Translations under genes and position numbers: made by a program | The notes under the pieces: generated by a model | Database searches by the model: none | Seen by the model: the letters and a program-made list of their open reading frames with translations, nothing else | What the model was told of the DNA's origin: nothing | In this document: positions 17,394-27,058 of the stretch, one piece after another | Position numbering within the stretch: the stretch's first letter is position 1 | Layout of the letters: each line of letters begins with the position of its first letter | From: Caldifarciminota bacterium | GTDB lineage: Bacteria > Hydrothermota > Tepidihabitantia > SM23-42 > JAOAFX01 | Direction of reading: 5' to 3' | DNA length: 38,360 nt | NCBI GenBank assembly: GCA_026416055.1 | Contig: JAOAFX010000010.1 | Coordinates: 1-38,360 of the forward strand

Positions 17394-18080
17394 ATGAAAC
17401 AATTTGTCGTCATCGGTCTGGGAAGATTTGGCTCCAGTATTGCCCGTGCCCTCTCTGAGAAAAACTTTGAAGTCCTGGCGATAGACCGGAGTGAAGAAAG
17501 GATCAAGGAGATTGGAGGAACGGTTTCTCAGGCCGTGGTCGTGGATGCCACTGATGAAAAGGCACTGAAAGAATTAGGTATAAAAGAATTCGATACTGCA
17601 ATCGTGAGCATCGGTGAAAATATTGAAGATAGTATTATGGTGACTCTTTTATTAAAGGAACTGGGAGTAAGACAGGTAATCGTTAAAGCCCATAATGAAC
17701 TCCATGCCAAAATACTTAGCAAAGTAGGTGCAGACAAAATAATCTTTCCAGAAAAAGAAATGGCTGAAAAGCTGGCAGAAAGTCTGGCAAGTCCAAAGAT
17801 ATTTGACTATATCGAACTTTCCACCGAATATGGTATTCTGGAAATAGTTGCGCCCAAAAAGTTCTGTGATAAAACACTCGGTGAATTGAAATTGAGGGAA
17901 AAATATGGGATAAGTGTTATGGCAATAAAGAGAAAAATGCCTTACACCAGGCCTGATGGTTCGCCTGATTTCAAAGAAGAGATAATCATCGGCCCTGGTG
18001 GGGCTGATGAAATACTCCAGGGCGATATCCTGGTAATCCTGGGAAGATATAAAGACCTGAATCGTATCGAAAAATTATGA
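17394..18080 (+). CDS. TrkA/KtrA-type potassium transport regulatory subunit (RCK_N + RCK_C)
   Basis: 228 aa; FVVIGLGRFGSSIARALSEKNFEVLAIDRSEERI and a C-terminal TrkA-C domain. Confidence 0.95.
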   Translation: MKQFVVIGLGRFGSSIARALSEKNFEVLAIDRSEERIKEIGGTVSQAVVVDATDEKALKELGIKEFDTAIVSIGENIEDSIMVTLLLKELGVRQVIVKAHNELHAKILSKVGADKIIFPEKEMAEKLAESLASPKIFDYIELSTEYGILEIVAPKKFCDKTLGELKLREKYGISVMAIKRKMPYTRPDGSPDFKEEIIIGPGGADEILQGDILVILGRYKDLNRIEKL

Positions 18081-18334
18081 ATGATGATTTTCAGGACCTG
18101 CTTGAAATCTCAGAATTTTATATCCTTAGCCAGAAATATGAAGAGGCAATAAAGACCCTGAAAAAGGCCCAGAAAATCAATAATCGCGAACCAAAACTCT
18201 ATTATAATCTGGGCATTGCCTATGAAGCACTCAATGATCGTGATAAGGCGATAAATGCCTTCCGGCAAGCATTGTCTTTAGACCCTAATTTCCAATCAGC
18301 ACGTGAACATCTCGACCGTTTGATAAAAGGATGA
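18077..18334 (+). CDS. TPR repeat protein
   Basis: 85 aa with TPR motifs, e.g. PKLYYNLGIAYEALNDRDKAINAFRQALSLDPNFQSA. Confidence 0.88.
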   Translation: MNDDFQDLLEISEFYILSQKYEEAIKTLKKAQKINNREPKLYYNLGIAYEALNDRDKAINAFRQALSLDPNFQSAREHLDRLIKG

Positions 18335-19843
18335 ATGCAATTTGTCTTTCTTAAAAATTGCAATTTAGTCCAGTTCACAAATAATAGAATTCAGAAATGC
18401 GATATTCTTGTATGTAATGGTCTAATTGCCAGGATAATTTTTCACAAGTCCATTTCGAGACAGATTATAAATCATTTCACGCGCAACTTTATTCACTTTA
18501 AAGTTCATGAACTCAAAGGTTGTTATGTGATTCCTGGATTCACTGATTCACACACTCATCTTCTTTCACGAGGCATAGAATTGCAGCGGATAGATTTAAG
18601 TGACTGTCGTTCCCCTGATGAATGTCTTGAAAAACTGAGTGTTGAAAGAAAAGAAAATATAATCTTCGGTATAGGCTGGGATGAATCTCATTGGATCAAG
18701 GGCAAAAAAGAAGATTTGAACCGTAGAATTCTTGATAAAATCTCGAAGAGCAAGCCAGTGATAATGCGCCGCATCTGTGGGCATTTTGCAGTATGTAACA
18801 CCAAGGCATTAGATTTTATTCCCAAAAAGTGGAAAATAGTGGATAGGGAAAGAGGCTATCTTTATGAGGATGCAGCGTTGTACCTGAGTAAAATCTTTAA
18901 ACCCGATTTTGAGATGTATGAAAGAGGGCTTAGAATGGCAATGTCCGAAGCGCACTCTCTGGGAATCACATCTATCCATGAGATTACTGACTTCAATGGT
19001 TTTAAAATTTACCAGTCTTTGAAGGGGCAATTGAGATTGCGTGTTGCGCTTTACCTCACCGACGAACTTTCTGAAATAGTCAATTCCGGGCTTCAATCTA
19101 ATTTCGGTGATGAGTTTTTGAAATTTGCAGGGAAAAAAATATTTATGGATGGGTCCATCGGTGCTCAGACCGCAGCCCTCAGGATACCCTATCAGCATTC
19201 AAAAAATTTAGGCAAACTCTTGCTCACAGAGGAAGAATTATCAGAGCTTATAAAACTCGCTGAAAAAAATTCAGTCCAGTTAATGATCCATTCAATCGGC
19301 GACCGTTCCACAGAAACGATTTTAAATGCCTTTAAATCAGCCCGTGTTGACAGGAATCAGCTCCGGCACCGACTTGAACATCTCGAAATTCTTAATGACA
19401 AATTAATAGCAGAAATTGCCCGGCTTGACTTGATTGCTTCAATGCAACCAAATTTCTTACGCTGGCAATATCCCGGTGGTCTCTATGAGAGGCATCTTGG
19501 ACCCAGATACCGGGATATGAATTGTTTCAAGAGAATAAAGAAAGCGGGTATAAAATTAATTTTCGGGTCAGACTGCATGCCCCTTGGTCCGTTTTACGGA
19601 ATAAATCTTGCGGTCAATCATCCATTCATAAAAAACCGACTCACACCCGCTGAAGCACTCCAGATGTATATTCAAAAACCACCAATTGCAACGTTCGATG
19701 AAAATAAAAAGGGGACAATTGCTGAAGGAAAATTTGCTGATTTTCTCGTCCTTGATAAAAATCCGCTAATAAAAGAAAATCTCAATAGTATAAAAATATT
19801 GAAAACATTTGTTGGTGGTAGTCTCGTATATCATTACAGGTAA
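18335..19843 (+). CDS. Amidohydrolase, YtcJ-like
   Basis: 502 aa; IPGFTDSHTHL, GIGWDESHW, KIFMDGSIGAQTAAL, LMIHSIGDRSTETIL, FGSDCMPLGPF. Confidence 0.93.
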   Translation: MQFVFLKNCNLVQFTNNRIQKCDILVCNGLIARIIFHKSISRQIINHFTRNFIHFKVHELKGCYVIPGFTDSHTHLLSRGIELQRIDLSDCRSPDECLEKLSVERKENIIFGIGWDESHWIKGKKEDLNRRILDKISKSKPVIMRRICGHFAVCNTKALDFIPKKWKIVDRERGYLYEDAALYLSKIFKPDFEMYERGLRMAMSEAHSLGITSIHEITDFNGFKIYQSLKGQLRLRVALYLTDELSEIVNSGLQSNFGDEFLKFAGKKIFMDGSIGAQTAALRIPYQHSKNLGKLLLTEEELSELIKLAEKNSVQLMIHSIGDRSTETILNAFKSARVDRNQLRHRLEHLEILNDKLIAEIARLDLIASMQPNFLRWQYPGGLYERHLGPRYRDMNCFKRIKKAGIKLIFGSDCMPLGPFYGINLAVNHPFIKNRLTPAEALQMYIQKPPIATFDENKKGTIAEGKFADFLVLDKNPLIKENLNSIKILKTFVGGSLVYHYR

Positions 19844-19867
19844 AAATAAATTTTCAATATTAAAGAA

Positions 19868-20662
19868 ATGAAAAACTTTTTCTGGTTGCTAAAAAAGGCA
19901 TATAATAAATTCAATACAGACCGCTGTCCTTTGCTTGCTTCGGCACTGGTGAACGCAGCGATATTCAGCCTCTTCCCACTGATACTCGGACTCTTATCAT
20001 TCTCTTTTTTTATCCTCGGTTCATCCCAGGGCATTATTGAAAAGATACTACCGGTTTTAAAACAGGTAATCCCTATCGGTCTTGATGAAATTATAAAGAA
20101 TATCAGGGCAATCCGGCATACATCAATCATAATAGGATTCATTGGCATGCTCGGTTTTCTGTGGGGCTCTGCAAGTATTTTTGGTGCGATTGAATCAAGT
20201 CTGAATGTAATATGGAAGGCAAAAAGAGACCGGTCTTTTATTAAAAAAAGCCTTATTGGTATGGCATGGGCATTCGTAGTCTGGATTATTTTGATTGCGA
20301 GCGTAGGTATTACTTTCTGGGCAAGCGCAATCGGTTTGAGGGGAATTGTTAAGTTATTACCAATCCTGAACATAATCATAAATACTTCTGCTTTTTGCCT
20401 CATATACCGCTTTTTTCCAAATCGCAAGGTTAAATTTAAGGATGTATTCATCGGTGCAATTTTTACCGGCATATCCTGGGAATTGGCCAAATTTCTTTTT
20501 ACCTTCTATGTTACAAGGGTTGTTGATTATTCTAAAATATTCGGTTCACTCTCCGCATTCATTCTACTCTTACTATGGCTATACTATTCTGCATTCATAT
20601 TCCTTTATGGTGCAGAACTGGGTTACGTCTATTCACGCAGGAAATTTTTAAAAAAAGAATAA
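19868..20662 (+). CDS. YihY/BrkB family inner-membrane protein
   Basis: 264 aa; six hydrophobic segments, FLWGSASIFGAIESSLNVIW, LLLLWLYYSAFIFLYGAELGYVYSRR. Confidence 0.92.
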   Translation: MKNFFWLLKKAYNKFNTDRCPLLASALVNAAIFSLFPLILGLLSFSFFILGSSQGIIEKILPVLKQVIPIGLDEIIKNIRAIRHTSIIIGFIGMLGFLWGSASIFGAIESSLNVIWKAKRDRSFIKKSLIGMAWAFVVWIILIASVGITFWASAIGLRGIVKLLPILNIIINTSAFCLIYRFFPNRKVKFKDVFIGAIFTGISWELAKFLFTFYVTRVVDYSKIFGSLSAFILLLLWLYYSAFIFLYGAELGYVYSRRKFLKKE

Positions 20663-20670
20663 ACATGAAT

Positions 20671-20714
20671 AACATCAAACTCCAAAAAATTTGGAGTGAT
20701 ACTACCTTGATGTT
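20671..20714. terminator. Nested inverted repeat between convergent genes, putative bidirectional terminator
   Basis: Inner ACTCCAAA-AAA-TTTGGAGT (20679-20697), outer AACATCAA (20671-20678)/TTGATGTT (20707-20714). Confidence 0.6.
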
Positions 20715-20726
20715 GATCTGAACTGA

Positions 20727-22826
20727 TTATCTATCCTTTTTTCGCAGGGAATCAGAAATGCTTTTAAAAAATTCCGGGGGAACCTGCTGACCAAGGCTTT
20801 TGTATTTCATCAAATCTTTCAGTGCCTGTTCAAACTCTTTAATTAAAAAATAAGCAATTGCACGGTTATAGTACGTGTCGGTATAACTCGAATCAATACT
20901 CAGGGTCCTGGTGAAATCAGCAATTGCTTTGTCCAGCAATCCGATTGATGCATAAGCATTGCCACGATTATTATAAGCCTTAGCATCCCGGGGATTCAGT
21001 TCAATTGCCCGGTCAAAGTCAGCAATTGCCAGTTTATATTTGTTTTCGTAACAATAGAGGATGCCCCTGCTGTTATAAAGCTCTGCTAAATTTGGATTTA
21101 TTCTTATTGCTGTTGAGAGATCGGCAATTGCCAGCTGGTATTTCTTTAATTTGGTGTAAACTGTGGCGCGTAGATTGTATGCATCAATTAAAAAAGGATT
21201 GAGTTTAATTGCCCGGGATAAATCACTGAGTGCGTTGTCTAAACGATTTAAAGAAAGATAGCATCGGGCACGGTTAAGATAGGCATCTGCATAATCTCGA
21301 TTGAGCATGCATGCCTGTTCTAAGTCTTGAAGTGCCTTTTCAATATCACCGGTGAGAAAGAATGCATAGCCACGGTTGTTATAAAATTCCGGCTTATTTT
21401 TGTTTAGCTTTATTGCCTGGGTAAAATCAGCGATTGCCCTATCGTAATTCATAAGGGTGAGAAAAAGATACCCGCGGTTGTTATAGGTTTCAGCAAGATT
21501 GGGATTAAGGGAGATTGCTTTATTCAAATCATACAGGGCCTCCTCATATCTGCCATTCTGGGCATAAAGAATGCCGCGATTATTATACGGCTTTGCAAGT
21601 CCAGGATATTGTTTTATGACATCACTCCACAGAGTTATGCCATTTTGCCAGACCATGCACCTGTTTGCAGAAAGATATGAAAATATACCGATAACGAAAA
21701 TCAAACCCAATAGTAAAAAGATTTTCAGTATCTTCTGTACCCTTATAAACAACCCAAACCAGCCTTCGGCGAAAATATAGAATACACCGATCAGCGGGAC
21801 GTATGTATAGCGATCAGCGATTGACTGACCGATGGGAATGATTTGTAGCAACGGCAATATGGTAAATAAGAAAAACAGACTTCCAAAGATAATTTTGCGC
21901 GTGCTCTTACCTGATATTGCAACCAGAACGCCAGAAATAATAACTATCAGTGGAGCAAATAGGAAAACCGGGGATAACCACTGATGGATTGTTTCAGGAC
22001 CGGGATAGAGGCAGGAAAGATTGATGGGTAAAATTGTTTTGAATAAATAAAAAAGAAGTATACGCATGGCTATGACTATATTCTGTGGTAAGGTGGACAA
22101 AGAATTTGTCTGCACAGCACCGACTGAGCGCTGTCCAATAAATGCCAGTATTGTGAAAAGTAGAGTCAGAATAAAAAACGGTATCTTCATAATGAATTTA
22201 TTTTTATCCAGTTTTCCGTAATGAAAATAGTCAATCAACAGCAGTACAGCTGGCAGTGAAATTGCCGAAGGTTTAGAAAGAAGAGCCAGTAGAAAAATAA
22301 ATAAGCTTATGAAATAAAATTTCTTTTTTTCTTTCCTCAAATAAAAAATATAGACAATTAGTGAACTCAGAAAAAATAATGTATATAACACATCTTTTCT
22401 TTCAGTAATCCATGCTACTGATTCCACATGGAGAGGATGGATGCCAAATAAGAGGCTTGTTATTGCCGATACCGAACTTTTTTTTGTCAACAGAAAAATA
22501 AACCAGAAGACAAGTGTACAATTGATTAAATGAATGATAAGATTGGTAAGATGATAGGAGAAGGGATTACTCTGCGAAAAATAATAATTCAATGCAAAGG
22601 AGAGGATAGTAAGGGGAATATAGCCACCGTAGTAGTAAGAACTGAAGATAGTGAGTATACTATGGAGTGTTAACGAACGGATATGGATATTGTTAATCAC
22701 ATACACATCATCGTCCCAGTTGGTGAACCCGTTATTTATACATGGTAAAAGGGTAAAAAAAGTGATTATAATTACAACCGGAACGACAGAATATATTCTT
22801 ATTTTATTGAAGGATAATAACTTCAT
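20727..22826 (-). CDS. Polytopic membrane protein with C-terminal TPR array (TMTC-like O-mannosyltransferase architecture)
   Basis: 699 aa; INNGFTNWDDDVYVINN, LFGIHPLHVESVAWITERKDVLYTLFFLSSL, then about 8 TPRs (e.g. NPNLAETYNNRGYLFLTLMNYDRAIADFTQAIKLN). Confidence 0.88.
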   Translation of the reverse strand: MKLLSFNKIRIYSVVPVVIIITFFTLLPCINNGFTNWDDDVYVINNIHIRSLTLHSILTIFSSYYYGGYIPLTILSFALNYYFSQSNPFSYHLTNLIIHLINCTLVFWFIFLLTKKSSVSAITSLLFGIHPLHVESVAWITERKDVLYTLFFLSSLIVYIFYLRKEKKKFYFISLFIFLLALLSKPSAISLPAVLLLIDYFHYGKLDKNKFIMKIPFFILTLLFTILAFIGQRSVGAVQTNSLSTLPQNIVIAMRILLFYLFKTILPINLSCLYPGPETIHQWLSPVFLFAPLIVIISGVLVAISGKSTRKIIFGSLFFLFTILPLLQIIPIGQSIADRYTYVPLIGVFYIFAEGWFGLFIRVQKILKIFLLLGLIFVIGIFSYLSANRCMVWQNGITLWSDVIKQYPGLAKPYNNRGILYAQNGRYEEALYDLNKAISLNPNLAETYNNRGYLFLTLMNYDRAIADFTQAIKLNKNKPEFYNNRGYAFFLTGDIEKALQDLEQACMLNRDYADAYLNRARCYLSLNRLDNALSDLSRAIKLNPFLIDAYNLRATVYTKLKKYQLAIADLSTAIRINPNLAELYNSRGILYCYENKYKLAIADFDRAIELNPRDAKAYNNRGNAYASIGLLDKAIADFTRTLSIDSSYTDTYYNRAIAYFLIKEFEQALKDLMKYKSLGQQVPPEFFKSISDSLRKKDR

Positions 22827-22836
22827 CGTCTGAGAG

Positions 22837-22864
22837 ATTATATCTACAGGTGTTACTAAGTCAA
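22837..22864 (-). promoter_or_regulatory. sigma70-like promoter (TTGACT-N16-TATAAT) of the TPR membrane protein gene
   Basis: Complement: TTGACT 22864..22859, 16 nt, TATAAT 22842..22837, 10 nt before ATG. Confidence 0.75.
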
Positions 22865-23120
22865 GTTTTACTCACAGGCAAAAGCCCGTGAATACCTCAG
22901 CCACTTCTTCACACGGAAAGTTCTTCTCTCGAAGGAAGAGAAAGTTAAGATAATGCTGACCATTTGTCTGACTCCTCTCCACTTTCTATGAATTGTAAAA
23001 TCAAGAATATCATTATTACATACCTGCATCCCTGCCCGTAAACCAATTATCATTCTATTCCAGTGGTCAAGCCTGCTTAACAAATATTCCAACTGAATAA
23101 TACTACAAAAAAATAAAAAA

Positions 23121-23176
23121 CGTAGGGCAAACCTTCAGGTTTGCATTAAAACGCAGGGCTAAAGCCCTGCCCTACG
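23121..23176. repeat. Dispersed two-hairpin intergenic repeat, copy B1 (best-preserved)
   Basis: CGTAGGG[CAAACCTTCAGGTTTG]CATTAAAAC[GCAGGGCTAAAGCCCTGC]CCTACG: outer arms enclose two perfect hairpins. Confidence 0.85.
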
Positions 23177-23190
23177 AAAATATTAAAAAG

Positions 23191-23244
23191 GTAGCCGCAG
23201 GGTAAACCAGCAGGTATTCATTACCGAGTAAGCTCGGTCACTAC
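23191..23244. repeat. Diverged two-hairpin repeat, copy B2
   Basis: GTAGcc[GCAGGGTAAACCaGC]aggtattcatt[ACCGAGTAAGCTCGGT]caCTAC: same architecture, different hairpin words. Confidence 0.55.
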
Positions 23245-23523
23245 AATTGACAAATTTTGCCGATTGAACTCTTGAAGTTTGTTTGCGGGGTAAATCCTGC
23301 ACTACAACTAAAACGGGATTTGCTTAAAAATGAATCATCCGCTGGGTGATGACGGCCTGCGTGCTGGAAATCCATTTTGTCAATGGATGAAACGGGCGAT
23401 TATCGGTTTGGAAGTTGCTCTGATAAATTGGATGTGATATTATCGCGATTGGGAATTCGCTCCTTCAGGAAAACAAAAAACCATTAAACTAAAAAAGTGG
23501 AGAGGACTCAGACCATTTGAATC

Positions 23524-23551
23524 TTGACTTTTTTAAAAATTTGTGGATAAT
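23524..23551 (+). promoter_or_regulatory. sigma70-like promoter (TTGACT-N16-GATAAT) of the HD-domain gene
   Basis: TTGACT 23524-23529, 16 nt, GATAAT 23546-23551, 9 nt before ATG 23561. Confidence 0.6.
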
Positions 23552-23560
23552 ATTTTACTT

Positions 23561-24106
23561 ATGAACCGGAATGATGCACTCAACCTTGTCTCAGAAAAGT
23601 TGAAAAACAAAAATCTTTTCAAACATTGTCTCGCCACCGAAGCATGCCTGCGTGAACTTGCCCGACATTTTGGTGAGGATGAAGAAAAATGGGGTCTTGC
23701 TGGATTACTACATGACATTGACTACGAGGAAACCATCAATGACCCGTCACGCCATGGTATAATAGGTGGTGACATCCTCGAGAAAAAAGGATTGGCACCA
23801 GAGATTGTATATGCAGTCAAAGTTCATGCCGGGCACTTTGCTCCGCAATCGCGCCTTGACTGGGCACTTTTTGCCACCGACCCACTCACCGGTTTGATAG
23901 TTGCATCTGCACTCATGCATCCAGACAAGAAATTGAACTCTCTTGATAAGGATTTTGTCCTGAGAAGATTCAAAGAAAAAAGATTTGCTGCAGGTGCAAA
24001 TCGTGATCAGATTCTTACATGCAAAAATCTCGGTTTAGAACTTGAAGAATTCGTTGAAATATGTCTCAGAGGGATGAAATCCATAAGTGAAGAACTCGGG
24101 CTATGA
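23561..24106 (+). CDS. HD-domain (HDIG-type) phosphohydrolase
   Basis: [13 protein letters not shown]...[13 protein letters not shown]...HGIIGGDIL...VKVHAGH; GTG at 23543 lies inside the predicted -10 region, so ATG 23561 is preferred. Confidence 0.88.
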   Translation: MNRNDALNLVSEKLKNKNLFKHCLATEACLRELARHFGEDEEKWGLAGLLHDIDYEETINDPSRHGIIGGDILEKKGLAPEIVYAVKVHAGHFAPQSRLDWALFATDPLTGLIVASALMHPDKKLNSLDKDFVLRRFKEKRFAAGANRDQILTCKNLGLELEEFVEICLRGMKSISEELGL

Positions 24107-24978
24107 GCAAAAAAATATTCACCTTTGAAAACCTGATTTTAAAATTAAAAAACTACTGGCAAGAAAAAGGCTGTTTGATCTTTGAGCCTTATAATTCCGA
24201 AGTTGGTGCCGGGACATTCAATCCTGCAACATTTTTACGAATTCTGGGGAAAAAACCATGGAATGTTGCTTATGTTGAACCATGCAGGAGACCACGGGAT
24301 GGCAGATATGGTGAAAATCCCAATCGTGTCCAGCAGTACTATCAATTTCAGGTGATCATGAAACCAGCCCCTTCTGATATCCAGCAGATTTACCTTGAAT
24401 CCCTCGAATCGATAGGATTTAAACTCAGTGAACACGAAATCAGGTTTGTTGAAGATGACTGGGAAAGTCCTACACTCGGCGCCTGGGGTATAGGATGGGA
24501 AGTCTGGCTCGATGGTCTGGAAATAACCCAGTTCACATATTTCCAGCAAGCTGGGGGGATTGATTTAGATGTCATACCTGTTGAGATCACTTACGGTCTG
24601 GAAAGAATCTGTATGAATATCCAGGGAGTCTCATCAATATTTGAAATAAAATGGAATGAAGAGACTACCTGGGGGGATATTTATCTCCAGAATGAAAAAG
24701 AGTTTTCAAGATATAACTTTGAAGAGTCTGACCCGAAACGGCTCATACTTTTATTCAATGAATTTGAAAGTGAAGCAAAGAATCTTTTAAAAAAAGAACT
24801 CGTCTATCCTGCGTATGATTACACGATCAAATGCTCACATATCTTCAATCTCATTGAGGCAAGGGGTGCAATAAGTGTTTCTGAACGCGCAAAGATGATC
24901 GCCCGGGTTCGCTCACTCGCTTCTGAAGCAGCAAGGCTGTATCTTGAAAAGATCGATGGTGGAGAAAGAAATGGTTGA
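24103..24978 (+). CDS. glyQ: Glycyl-tRNA synthetase alpha subunit
   Basis: 291 aa; [78 protein letters not shown]. Confidence 0.98.
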   Translation: MSKKIFTFENLILKLKNYWQEKGCLIFEPYNSEVGAGTFNPATFLRILGKKPWNVAYVEPCRRPRDGRYGENPNRVQQYYQFQVIMKPAPSDIQQIYLESLESIGFKLSEHEIRFVEDDWESPTLGAWGIGWEVWLDGLEITQFTYFQQAGGIDLDVIPVEITYGLERICMNIQGVSSIFEIKWNEETTWGDIYLQNEKEFSRYNFEESDPKRLILLFNEFESEAKNLLKKELVYPAYDYTIKCSHIFNLIEARGAISVSERAKMIARVRSLASEAARLYLEKIDGGERNG

Positions 24979-27046
24979 TTTCCTTCTGGAGATTGGTTTT
25001 GAGGAATTTCCCACAGGTTATATTAATAAAGCAGCAAGTGAACTCCTAGAGAAGGTAGAAGACCTTTTCAAACGGGAGAGGATATTTTATAGAACGATGC
25101 GCAAGATTTATACCAGCCGGAGGATAGGTGTCCTGGTTCTTGGTGTAGCAAAAAAACAGAAACCCCAGCCGATAGTTATCCAGGGACCACCCAAAAAATT
25201 CGCTTATGACGAGAATGGTAAACCAACCCAAACACTGGAAGGATTTTTGAACGCCCATGGTTTAAAGTTGAGTGATATAAAAATTGTAAAGACCGAAAAA
25301 GGTGAATATGTCATTGCGACAAAAGAAATGCCTGCGAAAGATACCGAAGATATTCTTTATTATGAAATCCCCAAGATAATCGCAAGTCTGGAATTTCCCA
25401 AAACAATGGTCTGGAATGGCAACAAAGTCCGTTTTCCCAGACCGATAAGGTGGATTGTTGGCTTGCTCGATAGAAAACCACTCCGTTTTAAATATGCAGG
25501 TCTGGAAGCAGAAAGATACACAATGCCCAATTTTCATTTTTCCTTTAAACCGATTCGTATGGAGAAACCACGCGAATATATGAATTTTTTAAGGCATGGT
25601 GGCGTCATCGCTGATCCTAACGAAAGAAGGAAAATTATAAAGAATCGAATCCATGAAAAAGCAAGAATCTTAAAAGGTGAGCCAGTCTATGACGAAAATA
25701 TGATTGAAGAAATAAACTGCACTGTGGAATACCCTGATGTCACATATGGTGAATTTGACCAGGAATTCTTGAAGTTACCCGAAGAAATCCTGCAATCAAC
25801 GCTCAGGGCACTGGGTAATCTCATCTGGATAAAAGGAACGAATAATTTTATCTGTATCTTCAACGGCAGAAAAAAAGCTGCCCAAAATGTTGGGCTTGGT
25901 TATGCCCGGGTTTTAAAATCAAGGCTCCAAGATGCGCTTTTCTATTACCAGAATGATTTAAAGCAGGGAATTGAAAAAATGCTTGAAGGAACAAAAGAAA
26001 TGGTATGGCTGGAAGGACTGGGGACTGTCTATGATAAATCAATCCGTCTTGTAAAATCGATAGAATACTTTGAATCAATACCTGATCTCGATATAAAATC
26101 GTTAAAAAGGGCAGCCGAATTGTGCAAAGCCGATTTATGCTCAAGTATGGTGCGGGAAAAAGAATTCACTGCACTCCAGGGCGTCATGGGTTATTATTAT
26201 GCAAGGGCGAGCGGTGAAAAAGAAAAGGTTGCAATTATCATAAAAGAACACTATCTACCCGCCTTCAGTGGGGATAGAATTCCCATCACAAAAGAAGGTG
26301 CTGTTCTGGCACTCATTGACCGGGTCGATAATATCCTCGGTGCATTACTCTCCGGGCAGCGACCTTCTGGTTCTTATGACCCATTGGGTGTAAGAAGGAA
26401 TGCTTATGGTATTTTTAATATCGTTGACCAGCATAAACTCGATATTGAATTGCTACCCATCTTCTGGGAACATCTCAAATTATTTAAAAAAGATATCGAT
26501 AAAAAAATGGTCCAGGAATTTCTTATTGAAAGAGCAGAAAGGTATCTTGAAGAACTTGGCTATCGTTATGATGAAGTCGATGCAACAATCTACAATACAA
26601 ATTTAAATCTTTATGATACCCGTCTTCGCTGTGAAGCATTGAAGGACTTCCGTGATAAAGAGGATTTTACAAAACTCGTCATCGGTCAGAAAAGGGTCCG
26701 CAATATCCTGAAGAATATAAAAGAAATTGGTGAAGTAAATCCTGAATTATTTGAAAAATCCGAAGAGAAAAATCTTTATGAACGTGGGCAGGAAGTAGAA
26801 AAGAAGATGACTCCCCTTTTTGCTGAAAAGAAGTATACCGAGATTTTGATACTTCTGCTCGGACTCAGAAAAGATATTGACCGATTTTTCGATGAGGTGC
26901 TCGTAATGTGTGAAGATAAAAATCTACAAAAAAACCGGCTTGCCCTTGTCAATTATATAAATCAACTATTCCTGAAGTTTGCAGATTTATCAAAGATTGT
27001 AATTGAAGGCGAAAAAGGGAAAGAAGATTCAAAACCAAAAACTTAA
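24971..27046 (+). CDS. glyS: Glycyl-tRNA synthetase beta subunit
   Basis: [18 protein letters not shown] start; [56 protein letters not shown]. Confidence 0.97.
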   Translation: MVDFLLEIGFEEFPTGYINKAASELLEKVEDLFKRERIFYRTMRKIYTSRRIGVLVLGVAKKQKPQPIVIQGPPKKFAYDENGKPTQTLEGFLNAHGLKLSDIKIVKTEKGEYVIATKEMPAKDTEDILYYEIPKIIASLEFPKTMVWNGNKVRFPRPIRWIVGLLDRKPLRFKYAGLEAERYTMPNFHFSFKPIRMEKPREYMNFLRHGGVIADPNERRKIIKNRIHEKARILKGEPVYDENMIEEINCTVEYPDVTYGEFDQEFLKLPEEILQSTLRALGNLIWIKGTNNFICIFNGRKKAAQNVGLGYARVLKSRLQDALFYYQNDLKQGIEKMLEGTKEMVWLEGLGTVYDKSIRLVKSIEYFESIPDLDIKSLKRAAELCKADLCSSMVREKEFTALQGVMGYYYARASGEKEKVAIIIKEHYLPAFSGDRIPITKEGAVLALIDRVDNILGALLSGQRPSGSYDPLGVRRNAYGIFNIVDQHKLDIELLPIFWEHLKLFKKDIDKKMVQEFLIERAERYLEELGYRYDEVDATIYNTNLNLYDTRLRCEALKDFRDKEDFTKLVIGQKRVRNILKNIKEIGEVNPELFEKSEEKNLYERGQEVEKKMTPLFAEKKYTEILILLLGLRKDIDRFFDEVLVMCEDKNLQKNRLALVNYINQLFLKFADLSKIVIEGEKGKEDSKPKT

Positions 27047-27058
27047 TCAGGAGGAGAG

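Noticed and set aside
20727-21620. Periodic ~102-bp DNA repetition in the TPR gene
   Set aside because: Explained by the 34-residue TPR protein repeats, not a DNA-level repeat element.
22868-23092. 74-aa minus-strand ORF in the spacer upstream of the TPR membrane gene
   Set aside because: Overlaps the -35 end of the predicted TPR-gene promoter region side, has no clear SD or recognisable domain, and reads like chance ORF sequence.
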